Source of the DNA: JAGQPD01 sp020426865
Lineage (GTDB): Bacteria; Planctomycetota; Planctomycetia; Pirellulales; Pirellulaceae
Reading direction: 5' to 3'
NCBI GenBank assembly: GCA_041399065.1
Contig: JAWKTN010000005.1
Coordinates: forward strand, 558,001-622,000
Length of the DNA stretch: 64,000 bases
Positions 54,072 to 63,345 of this stretch are shown here, piece by piece (positions within the stretch are counted from its first letter, which is position 1; the number at the start of each line of letters is the position of its first letter). The translations under genes and the position numbers were made by a program. Below the pieces are notes generated by a model. That model searched no databases and was not told the DNA's origin. It saw only the letters and a program-made list of their open reading frames with translations.

Positions 54072-55049
54072 CTATTGGGTGGGGTCGGTGTTAACTTCCG
54101 TTCCGTTCATTGTGCCAATCGACCGCCATGTCGCCAGGTTGATGCTGTCAGCAACAAACGTGACATGATTGTCGGCATAGGTCACGTTCACGCCGCCGGG
54201 GTGGCGGCTGCGCGCCGCCTTGTGAGCAAAGGAGGAACCGGAATTCGTGCAGGGGGGATTGTTAGGATATCGAGCACCGTTGCAGTAGGGGCTGACGTCC
54301 GTGCCCGAATTGGGCGTGTTGAGTGTCATGTATTGGTGACACGGTCGATCGTCATTGAGCATATCTCCGCGGATGTCGTAATCGGTGTCCTCGGCCGCCA
54401 TTACGACCTCCGACAACAACATCGTCTGGGCCGTCCCGTCCTTGAAGTGCTTGAAACTGACCACGCGGGGTTTGTCACGTGAGGCAAAGTCTTCGTAGCC
54501 AAATGGTGCGTAGCCGTAGTCAGGACTCTGTACTGGATCGCCCGGATTGCGAGGTGTCGCCATGCTTCCCCAGTTGACGACGAAATTTCCTCGAGATCGC
54601 CAATAGGGATCCCCCTGCCACATTGCTCCTACTCGGTCGCTGGCACAGTAATACAACGGCGATGTTCTGGCATAGGTGCCGTCAAACGTGTTCGTGTACG
54701 TGTTGGGAGGCTCGTAAAAATGCTTCGTCTGATCAAACGTCGTGTAAAGTGACCCTTCTTCGACATATGGCCACATCAGGACTACCCATACCCGCCGCGG
54801 GTTGCTGCGGCTACCTTCCGGCAACTGATTGCGTGCACTGTGCATATTGTGCATCGACAGTCCCCATTGTCGCATTGTATTCTGGCACTGCGTTCTCCGC
54901 GCCGCCTCACGGGCTGCGTTGACGGCCGGCAATAACAACGCCACGAGGAGTCCGATGATCGCAATGACCACCAATAGCTCCACCAGCGTGAAGCCGCGTT
55001 TCGCGGCGTGACCTCCCAATGGTTCGTTTGCGTCCAACCGATGCTCCAT
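54072..55049 (-). CDS. DUF1559 pseudopilin-like protein
   Basis: 325 residues from the ATG at 55049. The N-terminus has a type II secretion/pilin prepeptide: KRGFTLVELLVVIAIIGLLVALLLPAV, with cleavage before Phe. It is followed by NAAREAARRTQCQNTMRQWG, the standard DUF1559 start. The C-terminal H-x9-D motif reads HPGGVNVTYADN, with Asn in place of the usual Gly. These proteins occur in dozens of copies per planctomycete genome and are thought to be exported and assembled like minor pilins; function unknown. Confidence 0.93.
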   Translation of the reverse strand: MEHRLDANEPLGGHAAKRGFTLVELLVVIAIIGLLVALLLPAVNAAREAARRTQCQNTMRQWGLSMHNMHSARNQLPEGSRSNPRRVWVVLMWPYVEEGSLYTTFDQTKHFYEPPNTYTNTFDGTYARTSPLYYCASDRVGAMWQGDPYWRSRGNFVVNWGSMATPRNPGDPVQSPDYGYAPFGYEDFASRDKPRVVSFKHFKDGTAQTMLLSEVVMAAEDTDYDIRGDMLNDDRPCHQYMTLNTPNSGTDVSPYCNGARYPNNPPCTNSGSSFAHKAARSRHPGGVNVTYADNHVTFVADSINLATWRSIGTMNGTEVNTDPTQ

Positions 55050-55205
55050 GGCTTTTCGACCCTCGCTTTTACGAAAAAGCAAATTCTCTTTCTTTGCGGA
55101 ACGGCTACTTATCCTACGGTTCCGCGAAGCAGAAGTAAAGCAATGTAAGAACTCGTACCGACGGGCGCCACCTTGGGGATACACATCGTACCGATCAACG
55201 AGAAA

Positions 55206-55242
55206 GCTCGACGGGATTTTCGCATTGGAAATCCCGCCGAGC
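55206..55242. other. Strong inverted repeat between two genes
   Basis: GCTCG-a-CGGGATTT pairs with AAATCCCG-c-CGAGC around a nine-base loop. It lies between the CHRD gene stop and the DUF1559 gene, both on minus. Only a short TTT follows on minus, so it is a weak terminator or a leader structure. Confidence 0.6.
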
Positions 55243-55374
55243 CTGAAAGTGCATTTTAGCTAAATTGCGATTGAACGCAGTCAATCGATATCAATATCAT
55301 GAATCGAAAGTCTGCCGCGAAAAACGACATTGCCTGCTGAATCATGCCGGCCGCAGGCTATCTTCTTCGCCGAC

Positions 55375-55965
55375 TCAGCAGCCGCGACGAACCCGCGTTT
55401 GACCGATGACTGCCAAAAACACGATTGCCGCCAATCCCGCGGTTGCCGGTTCAGGAACCGGTGAGAAATATCCGCGAATCTCACCCGCCGGCGCCGTCGA
55501 CGTGTGAATGTTGAGATAGGCGGTGCTTGTGTCGAGGCCATTTAGGAGCACGTTCATCGCGCTGCCCGTCGTGCCGCCATTGGCCGTGACAAACGCTGGA
55601 TTAAAACTCGCTGGGTCCGTCAGATCAAACGTCTGATCGTAGCTGCCCGACGTTACACCCGCCGGAAAACCTGGGAACGATGGAACCGGAGTGGCGACCC
55701 CAGCGTTTCCTGTTCCCGCCGACACAGTACAGCAATGAATATGCGACGCCGTTGTTGTTCCGTTTAATCCCGTAAAATCCGCCTGCACTCGCATCATGGA
55801 TGTATCCAGGTCGATCGTCACCAGCGCTGTCCCCGTCCCCGGGCTCGGTGTCGTAATCGACTCGCTCGACAAAATCGCCTGGTACTGGATCTCATGTCCC
55901 CATGATACCTGCCCCATCACCAACAATGCCGCGATACCAACCATCCCCATTTTGCATCTGATCAT
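55375..55965 (-). CDS. CHRD-domain PEP-CTERM protein
   Basis: 196 residues. A signal peptide (about 1-23) is followed by a CHRD domain (EIQYQAILSSES..., ASHIHCC, AYLNIHT, GEIRGYF) and a PEP-CTERM tail (PVPEPATAG, hydrophobic helix, RVRRG). The CHRD domain was named from chordin; bacterial copies are exported and of unknown function. The tail implies sorting by an exosortase encoded elsewhere. Confidence 0.9.
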   Translation of the reverse strand: MIRCKMGMVGIAALLVMGQVSWGHEIQYQAILSSESITTPSPGTGTALVTIDLDTSMMRVQADFTGLNGTTTASHIHCCTVSAGTGNAGVATPVPSFPGFPAGVTSGSYDQTFDLTDPASFNPAFVTANGGTTGSAMNVLLNGLDTSTAYLNIHTSTAPAGEIRGYFSPVPEPATAGLAAIVFLAVIGQTRVRRGC

Positions 55966-56321
55966 GCTGTTACTCCCAACGTTCTATGTTCACGCTCTAT
56001 GTTCAGGACTGCACGCCAACCAATAAGACGACGTCCGATACGTCGTTACCGATGCAGCCAACCTCCTGCACCAACCTGCGCACTACGCCACCGGTGCTAG
56101 ATGTCGCAGCCAACGCCATTCCTTGCAAAGCCTTGCCAGATTCGCGTGAGATACGAGTCTCTCTCGATGCAGTGTCAAGTAAAAAATAAAAAACAAGACG
56201 ACAGGGAGTGTTGGTTGCGACGGGGACGATAGTCGTTCGAATGAGTTGTTCGGACGCTTCGCGGAAAATAGAATGAAAACGTGGACGATGTCATCCTGGC
56301 TGGACACGAGAGAAGCCCAAA
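55966..56321. other. Divergent intergenic region
   Basis: 356 bp between the CHRD gene and the Uma2 gene. I see no small gene or clear promoter boxes; an A-rich stretch is at 56179-56192. Confidence 0.4.
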
Positions 56322-56936
56322 ATGTCGGTTGGTCAATTCATTGGGGAACAACGAGTCTACCTCCGCAATATCTCGTGGCACACTTATGCGGAGATCGCCA
56401 ATCTAGCCGATCGGCCCGGGCGCAGGATTGCCTATGATCAGGGAGTGATGGAGATCATGTCACCTTCGACGACTCACGAAGTCATCAAAAAGCTGATCGC
56501 CCGGATGATCGAGTCATACGCCTTGGAACGAGATGTTGAATTGCGCAGCATCGGTTCAACGACCCTGCAACGAGAAGACTTGTTGAAGGGTGTTGAGGCG
56601 GATGAATGCTACTACGTTGGCGGTGAGGAAAATTGCTTGAGCTCGGAGGAAATCGACCTGTCGAATTCGCCGCCGACGTTGGCGGTAGAGGTTGAAATCA
56701 CGCGTTCTTCCCGAATGAAGCTCGAGATTTTCGCCGCAATTGGCATTCGAGAAGTGTGGTTTGTCAACGCCGACACGATCGAATGCATGGCGCTAGTTGC
56801 CGGTCGCTACAGAGCAACGTCCAGCTCAAGCGTTCTCATTAGTTTCCCGTTTGACGATGCATCGCGTTTAATCTCGCAGCGCCAGCGCATGACCGAGAAT
56901 GAAATCGTCCGTGCGTTTCAACGAGCTGTAACTTGA
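56322..56936 (+). CDS. Uma2-family (DUF820) endonuclease-like protein
   Basis: 204 residues with a restriction-endonuclease fold. Segments include RIAYDQGVMEIMSPSTTHE, SIGSTTLQREDLLKGVEADE, TLAVEVEITRSSRMKLEIFA and GIREVWFVN. The Asp and ExE-type acidic residues with the following Lys match the PD-(D/E)XK pattern of DUF820. The family is abundant in cyanobacteria and planctomycetes and its role is unknown. It converges with asd, 14 bp apart. Confidence 0.85.
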   Translation: MSVGQFIGEQRVYLRNISWHTYAEIANLADRPGRRIAYDQGVMEIMSPSTTHEVIKKLIARMIESYALERDVELRSIGSTTLQREDLLKGVEADECYYVGGEENCLSSEEIDLSNSPPTLAVEVEITRSSRMKLEIFAAIGIREVWFVNADTIECMALVAGRYRATSSSSVLISFPFDDASRLISQRQRMTENEIVRAFQRAVT

Positions 56937-56950
56937 CTCTCCGAGTCACG

Positions 56951-58063
56951 CTACGACTCGATCAAAATCCGCAGCATGCGGCGGAGCGGTTCGGCGGCGC
57001 CCCAAAGCAATTGATCGCCCACCGTGAAGGCACTCAAGTATTCGGGACCGATGTTCAGCTTTCGCAGCCGCCCCACGGGAACGGTCAATGTGCCGGTCAC
57101 TGCCGTCGGTGTCAATTCTCTCAATGTCACCGGCCGTTCGTTGGGAATGACTTTGACCCAATCGTTGGCGGTCGCCAGCATATCGTGAATCTCGGCAAGC
57201 GGCACATCTCGCTTTAGCTTTACCGTCAGCGCCTGGCTGTGGCAACGCATCGCACCGACCCGCACGCAGATCCCATCGATCGGGATGGTCGTCGTCGTCC
57301 GCAAGATCTTGTTTGTCTCTGCCTGACCCTTCCACTCTTCGCGACTCTGACCGTTTTCCAGTTGGGTGTCGATCCAGGGGAGCAGGCTCCCTGCCAGCGG
57401 TGCACCGAAGTGGTCGACCGGAAAGTCGTCGCTGCGCATGGTGTTCACCACGGTCCGGTCAATGTCCAGTATCGCGCTGGCGGGTTGTTCAATCAGTTCA
57501 GCGACTCGTCCGTAAATCACGCCCATTTGCTTGATCAACTCGCGCATGTTCTGGGCTCCAGCCCCACTGGCGGCCTGGTAAGTCATCGCCGATATCCATT
57601 CGACCAGATCGTGACGGAAAAGACCACCCATCGCCATCAGCATGAGGCTGACCGTGCAGTTGCCGCCAATGAAACTTTTGATCCCCTCGGATAACCCGTT
57701 CTTGATGACGTCGAGATTCACCGGATCGAGAATAATCAACGCATCATCTTGCATCCGCAAGCTGGATGCGGCATCGATCCAGTAACCGTTCCAGCCGTTT
57801 TGGCGAAGTCTTCCGTATACGGATTTTGTGTAATCACCACCTTGACAAGAGACGATCGCGTCCATCTGTGTCAATGCGCCGATGTCGTTGGCATCTTTCA
57901 AGGGTGGAATGGCGACTCCAATATCCGGGCCCGTCCCACCGACGTTGGAAGTCGTGAAAAACACCGGTTCCTTCACGAGCCGAAAATCTTGCTCCTCCAA
58001 CATGCGGCCCATCAATACGGAACCGACCATGCCTCGCCAACCAACAAAGCCAACGCGATTCAT
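56951..58063 (-). CDS. asd: Aspartate-semialdehyde dehydrogenase
   Basis: A 370-residue NADPH-dependent enzyme reducing aspartyl phosphate to the semialdehyde for Lys, Met, Thr and diaminopimelate synthesis. GFVGWRGMVGSVLM (5-18) is the Rossmann loop of the gamma-proteobacterial-type Asd. The catalytic Cys136 is in GGNCTVS, and RVGAMRCHSQAL provides the active-site His region. Length matches the E. coli type, not the shorter Gram-positive type. Confidence 0.95.
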   Translation of the reverse strand: MNRVGFVGWRGMVGSVLMGRMLEEQDFRLVKEPVFFTTSNVGGTGPDIGVAIPPLKDANDIGALTQMDAIVSCQGGDYTKSVYGRLRQNGWNGYWIDAASSLRMQDDALIILDPVNLDVIKNGLSEGIKSFIGGNCTVSLMLMAMGGLFRHDLVEWISAMTYQAASGAGAQNMRELIKQMGVIYGRVAELIEQPASAILDIDRTVVNTMRSDDFPVDHFGAPLAGSLLPWIDTQLENGQSREEWKGQAETNKILRTTTTIPIDGICVRVGAMRCHSQALTVKLKRDVPLAEIHDMLATANDWVKVIPNERPVTLRELTPTAVTGTLTVPVGRLRKLNIGPEYLSAFTVGDQLLWGAAEPLRRMLRILIES

Positions 58064-58230
58064 GTTCTTGCCACTCTTTCGATTGCCTCAACGACTATGC
58101 CTCGTGCCGGGCGTCAACCAACTACGCATCCGACGCACTCTCAGGTCTTAGTTTACCATCGACCGGCAGGAACGCGAACGGCCAATTATCGCGGGATTTG
58201 GCCGTTCGCGCAACAGCGGCGAGCAGGGCC

Positions 58231-58253
58231 AATACCTGATGGTTCGAGGTATT
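58231..58253. repeat. Palindrome AATACCT/AGGTATT at the 3' end of the ELW gene
   Basis: A seven-base inverted repeat around a nine-base loop, just beyond and touching the stop codon. It is similar to the palindrome at 38692-38714. No T-tract follows on minus, so it is not a classical terminator. Confidence 0.5.
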
Positions 58254-61200
58254 AGGGGGCCGCCGACGGAAATGTCGAAAGCCGACCAGGGCGTTCCCCC
58301 TCTGCCGCTTCGTTCTGCCCATTGGCGTCCTGGCGTTTGCGGTTCATTGAAAGTCGCCTGCCAGCTGCGGTTGTGCGTGGCACCGTCGTGGCAGTGGTGT
58401 CGGGCTCGCGCGCTGTGGCCGTGCGGAGCGTCGTCCGCGCGGTGTCGGTTGGCCCAGGAAGACTTGTGGCGGCCACCGACGGCGATTCTTCCCAATTGGA
58501 GTTGGTAGATGCGGCATGGATCGAGGTCGCGGTGATCGATTCAGCCGGGGGCGATGGTGCAACAATCGGGATCTCGATCGAACCGTAGGCAATCTGCTCG
58601 GTTGGGATCAAGAATTCCGACCCCAGCGTTAACGTCGATTCGATGTCCGGAAACGGCGACGGGCCTGGTGTGATGGTCACGATCCCGGGTGTCGTTCCTG
58701 CAAGGAAGGTTGTGGTAGACAGCGGCAGCGGATCTGCCGAGCGATCCGTGAATTGCAGCCCGCCCACGGTGAATGCCGAGCCATCGCTGGCAACTCGCGT
58801 AACTGCGCCGCCCGCCAAATGCGGCAACGTAATGTCGATCGACGTTACCGTCGCCCGAGTGGGATCAAATGTCAAATTCACATACGCGGCACCTACGCCG
58901 GTTGCGATGGAACTTGTGTCGGCCACGGTGCCGCGGATCTGGAACAAACTGCCGGCGGTGACCTCGGTGAGTGGGTTGCCATCCAAGTCCGTCAGCTCAT
59001 ACGAATAGGTCACTATGTCCACCCCATGAACCGTAACATGTACCGTCCCCCGCGCCGTTAAGCCACTGTCGTCCGTCACCATGTACTCGAATGTGTCGAC
59101 CACCTGCTGGCCTGGACGTAGCGCATAGAGCTCCACGACATGCGTCGGATCGTAAAAGATCGACGCGTCGTCAGGCATCGTGATCGTGGCGCCAAGCTGG
59201 CTCGTGCTGTCAACTGCTACAAACGATACGGTGTCGCCTGGGTCCGGATCGGTGTCATTTTCCAGCAAATCAGCGATGGCGATCAAAAGCGGTTCGTCGT
59301 CGAATGTGTCCAATTCATCGGGGTTGGCGACCGGATCGTGTGGGATGACGCGGTGTGTATTCCAGAGATTCAAATCCGATATGTCGGTCACGCCGTCGGC
59401 GTTGAAATCGCCGAGCGACCAGGAGGCGACCGCCGTAAACTTGTGCGTATTCCAGATCGCGAAATCCGCCATGTCGACAACGCCATCCAAGTTCGCGTCG
59501 CCCGGGTCGTACGCAGCGTCGGGAGCAAGGTTAGCAGCGCCGGCTAACTGCAGCCATCGCGAAAGATCTTGCTCGTCGACGAGACTGTCGAGCGTGAGAT
59601 CGAACAATGGTGGGTGCTCTCGCCGGGCAATGGCTGCCACTAGGGCATCGATATCTAGCGCATCGAGGACACCATTGCCGTCAAAATCTCCAGGAGCGAA
59701 CTCAATTTCGTCGATTACGCCAGTCCAAAGTTCCCTTCCGAAGAGATCGTTCTGTGCGACGAAGAACAATCGATTGCCGACTTCCGTGATGTATTCTGGT
59801 GAGGCACCACCCGAATCGCCGGTGAGGTCCTCGACTAGCAACGTGCCCGATTCGGTTCCGTCACTCATCCAAAGCTCGCGGCCATGTTCGTCGTAAGCGA
59901 CAAAAAACAGCAGCCCGGCAACGGTCGTCAAATGATGAACGTGCACGTTCGCCGTGCCGCTGCCAATGTCGTTGATCCGAATCGTTCCAGCTTCCGTCCC
60001 GTCGCTCTGCCATAACGCGTGTCGGTCGCCAGGTTCGTACGCCGTGAAGTATAAGGTCCCGTAAACATTGGTGAGGTTCCTCGCACCCGTACTATGCACG
60101 CGAATGGTCCCCTCGTCGGTTCCATCACTTTTCCACAAACCTCCGTTGCCATCGAATCCGGTAAAGTAAAGCGTTCCCCCGACATTGGCCAACTCAACGG
60201 GCGACAAAGCACCGCTGGCAAGCCGGTTGCTCTTGACTCGCGATGTGCCCGCTTCCGTTCCATCGCTCTTCCAGATCTCCCAACTCACCCCGTCGTGGGC
60301 CGTGAAATAAAGCAGTCCGTTCATATTCGTCAACAGTCGCGGGATCGATCCGTTGGTTCCGACCCGAATGTCCTTTACGCGAACGGTGCCCGCCTCACTG
60401 CCATCGCTCTTCCAAAGTTCGACGCCGCCGACTCCGTCGTTGGCTGCAAAGTATAACGTGCCATTGACATCGGTCAGGTATCGGGGATTAGACGAAAGCG
60501 TCCCTGTGTTGATGTCCTTGACAAATACCGTTCCCTCCGGGGTCCCATCGCTCTTCCACAATTCATAGCCACTGTCCCCGTCATTGGCGACGAAGTACAG
60601 AAGCTCGCCGACTTGAGTGAACAGTGTGGGATGTGACGAGTCACCTCCTGGGCGAATATCCTTCAGCAACGTCGTGCCACCCTCGGTCCCATCGCTCTTC
60701 CACAACTCTCGACCGAATGGATCGTCGTGGGCCGCAAAGTAGAGTGCGCCACCAAAATACGTAATCTCCGAAGGTTGGGACGAGTTGGCTCCAGCGCGAA
60801 TATCTCTAACGAGCACGGTTCCGTCCTCTGTCCCATCGCTCAACCAGAGCTCGCTGCCGTGAATACCGTCATCGGCAGAAAAGTAGAGGATTCCTTCCAT
60901 GTTTGCCAGTGATAGATTCTGGACCCCAATAGAACCGCTTTCCGCCCGAATGTCCTTCACCTGCAGCGTACCTTCGGCCGTTCCATCGCTTTTCCAGAGT
61001 TCGTAACCGCTGGACCCGTCGTTGGCGCTGAAGAACAAGGTGCCGCCTACGTTGGTTAGCGATCGCGGCCCGGAGGATGCCTTTCCTGGCTTGATATCGA
61101 TGACCTGTTGTGTGCCCGATTCCGTTCCGTCGCTCGTCCACAACTCAGTGCCCGACTCGCTCGAGTTCGCCGTGAAATAGACGCGCCCGCCGACACTCAT

Positions 61201-62394
61201 TAAGCTGCGAATGTCGCGGGCGCCACCGACTTCCAACAGGTCGAGCACGCTTGCGGTTCCTTCCTCCGTCCCATCGGTCTTCCACAACGCTCGGCTACCA
61301 CCGCCGTCATTGCTCGCGAAGAAAAGCGTCCCGTCAGCATTGGTCAATTGCTCGGGAAACATTCCCGTGCCATCGATATCAATTCGCTTCACGAGCATCG
61401 TGCCGCTTTCCGTACCATCGCTCTTCCAGAGGTCGTAGGATGCACTGCCGTTGTTATCGCGTGCGGCGAAGTAGAGTGTGCCATCGACATTTGTCAGTTC
61501 CCGCGGCAGCGATGAGCTGATGCCGGTTGCAATGTCCTTGACAGGGATCGTCCCCTCGACCGTCCCGTCGCTCTTCCAAAGCTCAATGCCAACCGTACTG
61601 TCGAAAGCCGTAAAATAGAGCGTGCCGTTGACATTCGTGAGATTGCGGGGAAACGAGGAACCCAATCCGCTTCGGATGTCCTTGACAAGAACTGTTCCTG
61701 CGTCCGTTCCGTCGCTCTTCCATAGCTCGTAACCGCTGCTTCCATCGTTAACAGTGAAGAACAACGTACCGTCGACGTTCGTCAGATAACGCAGGTACGA
61801 TGCTTCGATTCCGGGCCGGATGTTCTTGACCAATACCGTCCCTTCTTCCGTTCCATCGCTCTTCCAAAGCTCATCACCACGGGTACCGTCGTTGGCGAAA
61901 AAAAATACGGTGCCCGAAACATCGGTGAAGCGGGGATTGAAGTGGATAGAGAATACGGAATCCGTGCGGATATCCTTCACGAGCGTCGTTCCTTCGCCTG
62001 TTCCGTCACTCTTCCATAGCTCACGGCCGTGAGTCCCATCGTTGGCCGCGAAATAAAGCGTGCCAGCGACGTTCACGAGATTGGGTTCGAATGGCATGGA
62101 TGAGTCGCTGCCGGGGCGAATGTCTTTGACGAGCACCGTCCCCTCAACCGTCCCATCACTCCGCCAAACTTCCGCACCAGCCGTCAGTGTTTCAGCAAAG
62201 AAATACGCAACGCCATTGACTTCGACGATCTCGATCGGATTGGATCCCAAGCCGGCAGGAACCGCGTTGATATCACGGACCAAATCGACGTCCACCGCCA
62301 GCAACTGGCGAGCCTCCAGCGGCTCAATCGCCATTCGCAAATGATTGCGACCACCATGTCGTCGGCGCAGACCTACCCTTCTCTTTTGACTCAC
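58252..62394 (-). CDS. Giant secreted ELWxxDGT-repeat/dockerin protein
   Basis: 1,380 residues from a GTG at 62394, chosen because AGGAGG lies six bases upstream. The basic N-terminus ending IEPLEARQLLA is the planctomycete large-protein leader. Seventeen clear repeats of about 50 residues carry ELWKSDGTxxGT (TIGR04534-like) and probably form beta-propellers; an eighteenth is degenerate (RELWTGV). Then come dockerin-type calcium loops (GDFDGNGVLDALD, GDANLDGVVDMAD, GDFNADGVTDISD), a cadherin/VCBS-like region (LENDTDPDPGD.., DTFEYMVTDDSG) and a further beta domain. A low-complexity Thr/Ala/Arg tail ends the protein. Probably a cell-surface or secreted adhesive protein. Confidence 0.88.
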   Translation of the reverse strand: MSQKRRVGLRRRHGGRNHLRMAIEPLEARQLLAVDVDLVRDINAVPAGLGSNPIEIVEVNGVAYFFAETLTAGAEVWRSDGTVEGTVLVKDIRPGSDSSMPFEPNLVNVAGTLYFAANDGTHGRELWKSDGTGEGTTLVKDIRTDSVFSIHFNPRFTDVSGTVFFFANDGTRGDELWKSDGTEEGTVLVKNIRPGIEASYLRYLTNVDGTLFFTVNDGSSGYELWKSDGTDAGTVLVKDIRSGLGSSFPRNLTNVNGTLYFTAFDSTVGIELWKSDGTVEGTIPVKDIATGISSSLPRELTNVDGTLYFAARDNNGSASYDLWKSDGTESGTMLVKRIDIDGTGMFPEQLTNADGTLFFASNDGGGSRALWKTDGTEEGTASVLDLLEVGGARDIRSLMSVGGRVYFTANSSESGTELWTSDGTESGTQQVIDIKPGKASSGPRSLTNVGGTLFFSANDGSSGYELWKSDGTAEGTLQVKDIRAESGSIGVQNLSLANMEGILYFSADDGIHGSELWLSDGTEDGTVLVRDIRAGANSSQPSEITYFGGALYFAAHDDPFGRELWKSDGTEGGTTLLKDIRPGGDSSHPTLFTQVGELLYFVANDGDSGYELWKSDGTPEGTVFVKDINTGTLSSNPRYLTDVNGTLYFAANDGVGGVELWKSDGSEAGTVRVKDIRVGTNGSIPRLLTNMNGLLYFTAHDGVSWEIWKSDGTEAGTSRVKSNRLASGALSPVELANVGGTLYFTGFDGNGGLWKSDGTDEGTIRVHSTGARNLTNVYGTLYFTAYEPGDRHALWQSDGTEAGTIRINDIGSGTANVHVHHLTTVAGLLFFVAYDEHGRELWMSDGTESGTLLVEDLTGDSGGASPEYITEVGNRLFFVAQNDLFGRELWTGVIDEIEFAPGDFDGNGVLDALDIDALVAAIARREHPPLFDLTLDSLVDEQDLSRWLQLAGAANLAPDAAYDPGDANLDGVVDMADFAIWNTHKFTAVASWSLGDFNADGVTDISDLNLWNTHRVIPHDPVANPDELDTFDDEPLLIAIADLLENDTDPDPGDTVSFVAVDSTSQLGATITMPDDASIFYDPTHVVELYALRPGQQVVDTFEYMVTDDSGLTARGTVHVTVHGVDIVTYSYELTDLDGNPLTEVTAGSLFQIRGTVADTSSIATGVGAAYVNLTFDPTRATVTSIDITLPHLAGGAVTRVASDGSAFTVGGLQFTDRSADPLPLSTTTFLAGTTPGIVTITPGPSPFPDIESTLTLGSEFLIPTEQIAYGSIEIPIVAPSPPAESITATSIHAASTNSNWEESPSVAATSLPGPTDTARTTLRTATAREPDTTATTVPRTTAAGRRLSMNRKRQDANGQNEAAEGERPGRLSTFPSAAP

Positions 62395-62400
62395 GACAAT

Positions 62401-62406
62401 CCTCCT
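62401..62406 (-). promoter_or_regulatory. Shine-Dalgarno AGGAGG deciding a GTG start
   Basis: A perfect AGGAGG, six bases before the GTG at 62394-62392. It lies inside the longer frame from the GTG at 62409, arguing against that earlier start. Confidence 0.7.
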
Positions 62407-62417
62407 CACGATCGCCT

Positions 62418-62660
62418 TTAGCCGATGGGAACGCGCCGCAATAGCCCCGACAATCGGTCACGCAATGTAGGAGGAAGAAATGGTTCAAGCCACGGATCTT
62501 CGATCGAGCCGATCAAAATCATGTCCGGCAAACAAAACTGGTCTTGGCGCCTAAATGCTGTCAGTTTCATCGTTACCAGCCCTTCCATTGGAAGTGAGCG
62601 AACATTGCCCGTGTACATGGTCTCCACCAATATCGTATCGTCTTGGACGTGATTCCAAAA
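62418..62660 (-). pseudogene. C-terminal fragment of a nucleotidyltransferase-like gene
   Basis: About 80 residues reading VRSLPMEGLVTMKLTAFRRQ followed by DQFCLPDMILIGSIEDPW. The pattern (LEGLVxMKLxAFRxxDxxHLxDMIxVGLID) resembles C-termini of AbiEii/MNT-type nucleotidyltransferase relatives common in planctomycetes. The N-terminal half is missing and the frame runs upstream into the 111-bp repeat array. I take it as a truncated relic; family assignment is tentative. Confidence 0.4.
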
Positions 62661-62730
62661 TCTTACCACTAGACGACGACTTTCGCGACAAAAATTTTTT
62701 TTGCCGGAAATCTTGGAAAACGATCGGGGG

Positions 62731-63284
62731 GGTACTTCGGTACATAGCTCCAGCCGGTGCCGCCGTCGCCGTCGCAACACAATGTTGTAACCAGCTCGTA
62801 CGGCACGCCAAAAAACCGCGCACCGGCGGAGCGATCCGGGTCAGTACTTCGGTACATAGCTCCAGCCGGTGCCGCCGGCGCCGTCGCAAAGCAATGTTGC
62901 AACCAACTCGTAAAGCACGCCAAAAACCGCGGACCGGCGGAGCGATCCGGGTCAGCACTTCGGTACATAGCTCCAGCCGGTGCCGCCGGCGCCGTCGCAA
63001 GACAGTGTTGTAACCAACTCGTACGGCACGCCAAAAAACCGCGCCGGCGGAGCGATCCGGGTCAGCACTTCGGTACATAGCTCCAGCCGGTGCCGCCGGC
63101 GCCGTCGCAAGACAGTGTTGTAACCAACTCGTACGGCACGCCAAAAAACCGCGCACCGGCGGAGCGATCCGGGTCAGTACTTCGGTACATAGCTCCAGCC
63201 GGTGCCGCCGGCGCCGTCGCAAAGCGATGTTGTAACCAACTCGTACAGCACGCCAAAAACCGCGGACCGGCGGAGCGATCCGGG
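62731..63284. repeat. Tandem array of five about 111-bp hairpin-forming repeats
   Basis: TACATAGCTCCAGCCGGTGC recurs starting at 62741, 62853, 62964, 63074 and 63186 (spacing 110-112 bp), after a partial unit. Adjacent units form a stem at each junction: ACCGGCGGAGC pairs with GCTCCAGCCGGT with one bulged A, enclosing a 26-base loop. Unit lengths are not multiples of three and frames shift between copies, so the array is non-coding. Confidence 0.9.
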
Positions 63285-63345
63285 TTGACATGTGTGTGGC
63301 CGAACGCGTTGGAGGGACGACGCGAATCGCTCCGCCGGTCCGCGG
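63260..63345. repeat. 20-bp perfect inverted repeat closing the array
   Basis: The sequence at 63260-63279 (CCGCGGACCGGCGGAGCGAT) is exactly reverse-complemented at 63326-63345, with a 46-bp spacer. It joins the last direct unit to an inverted unit. Confidence 0.85.

Noticed and set aside
62551..63291. 246-residue open frame through the 111-bp repeats
   Set aside because: It encodes the repeats in changing frames because unit lengths are 110-112 bp; no conserved protein results.
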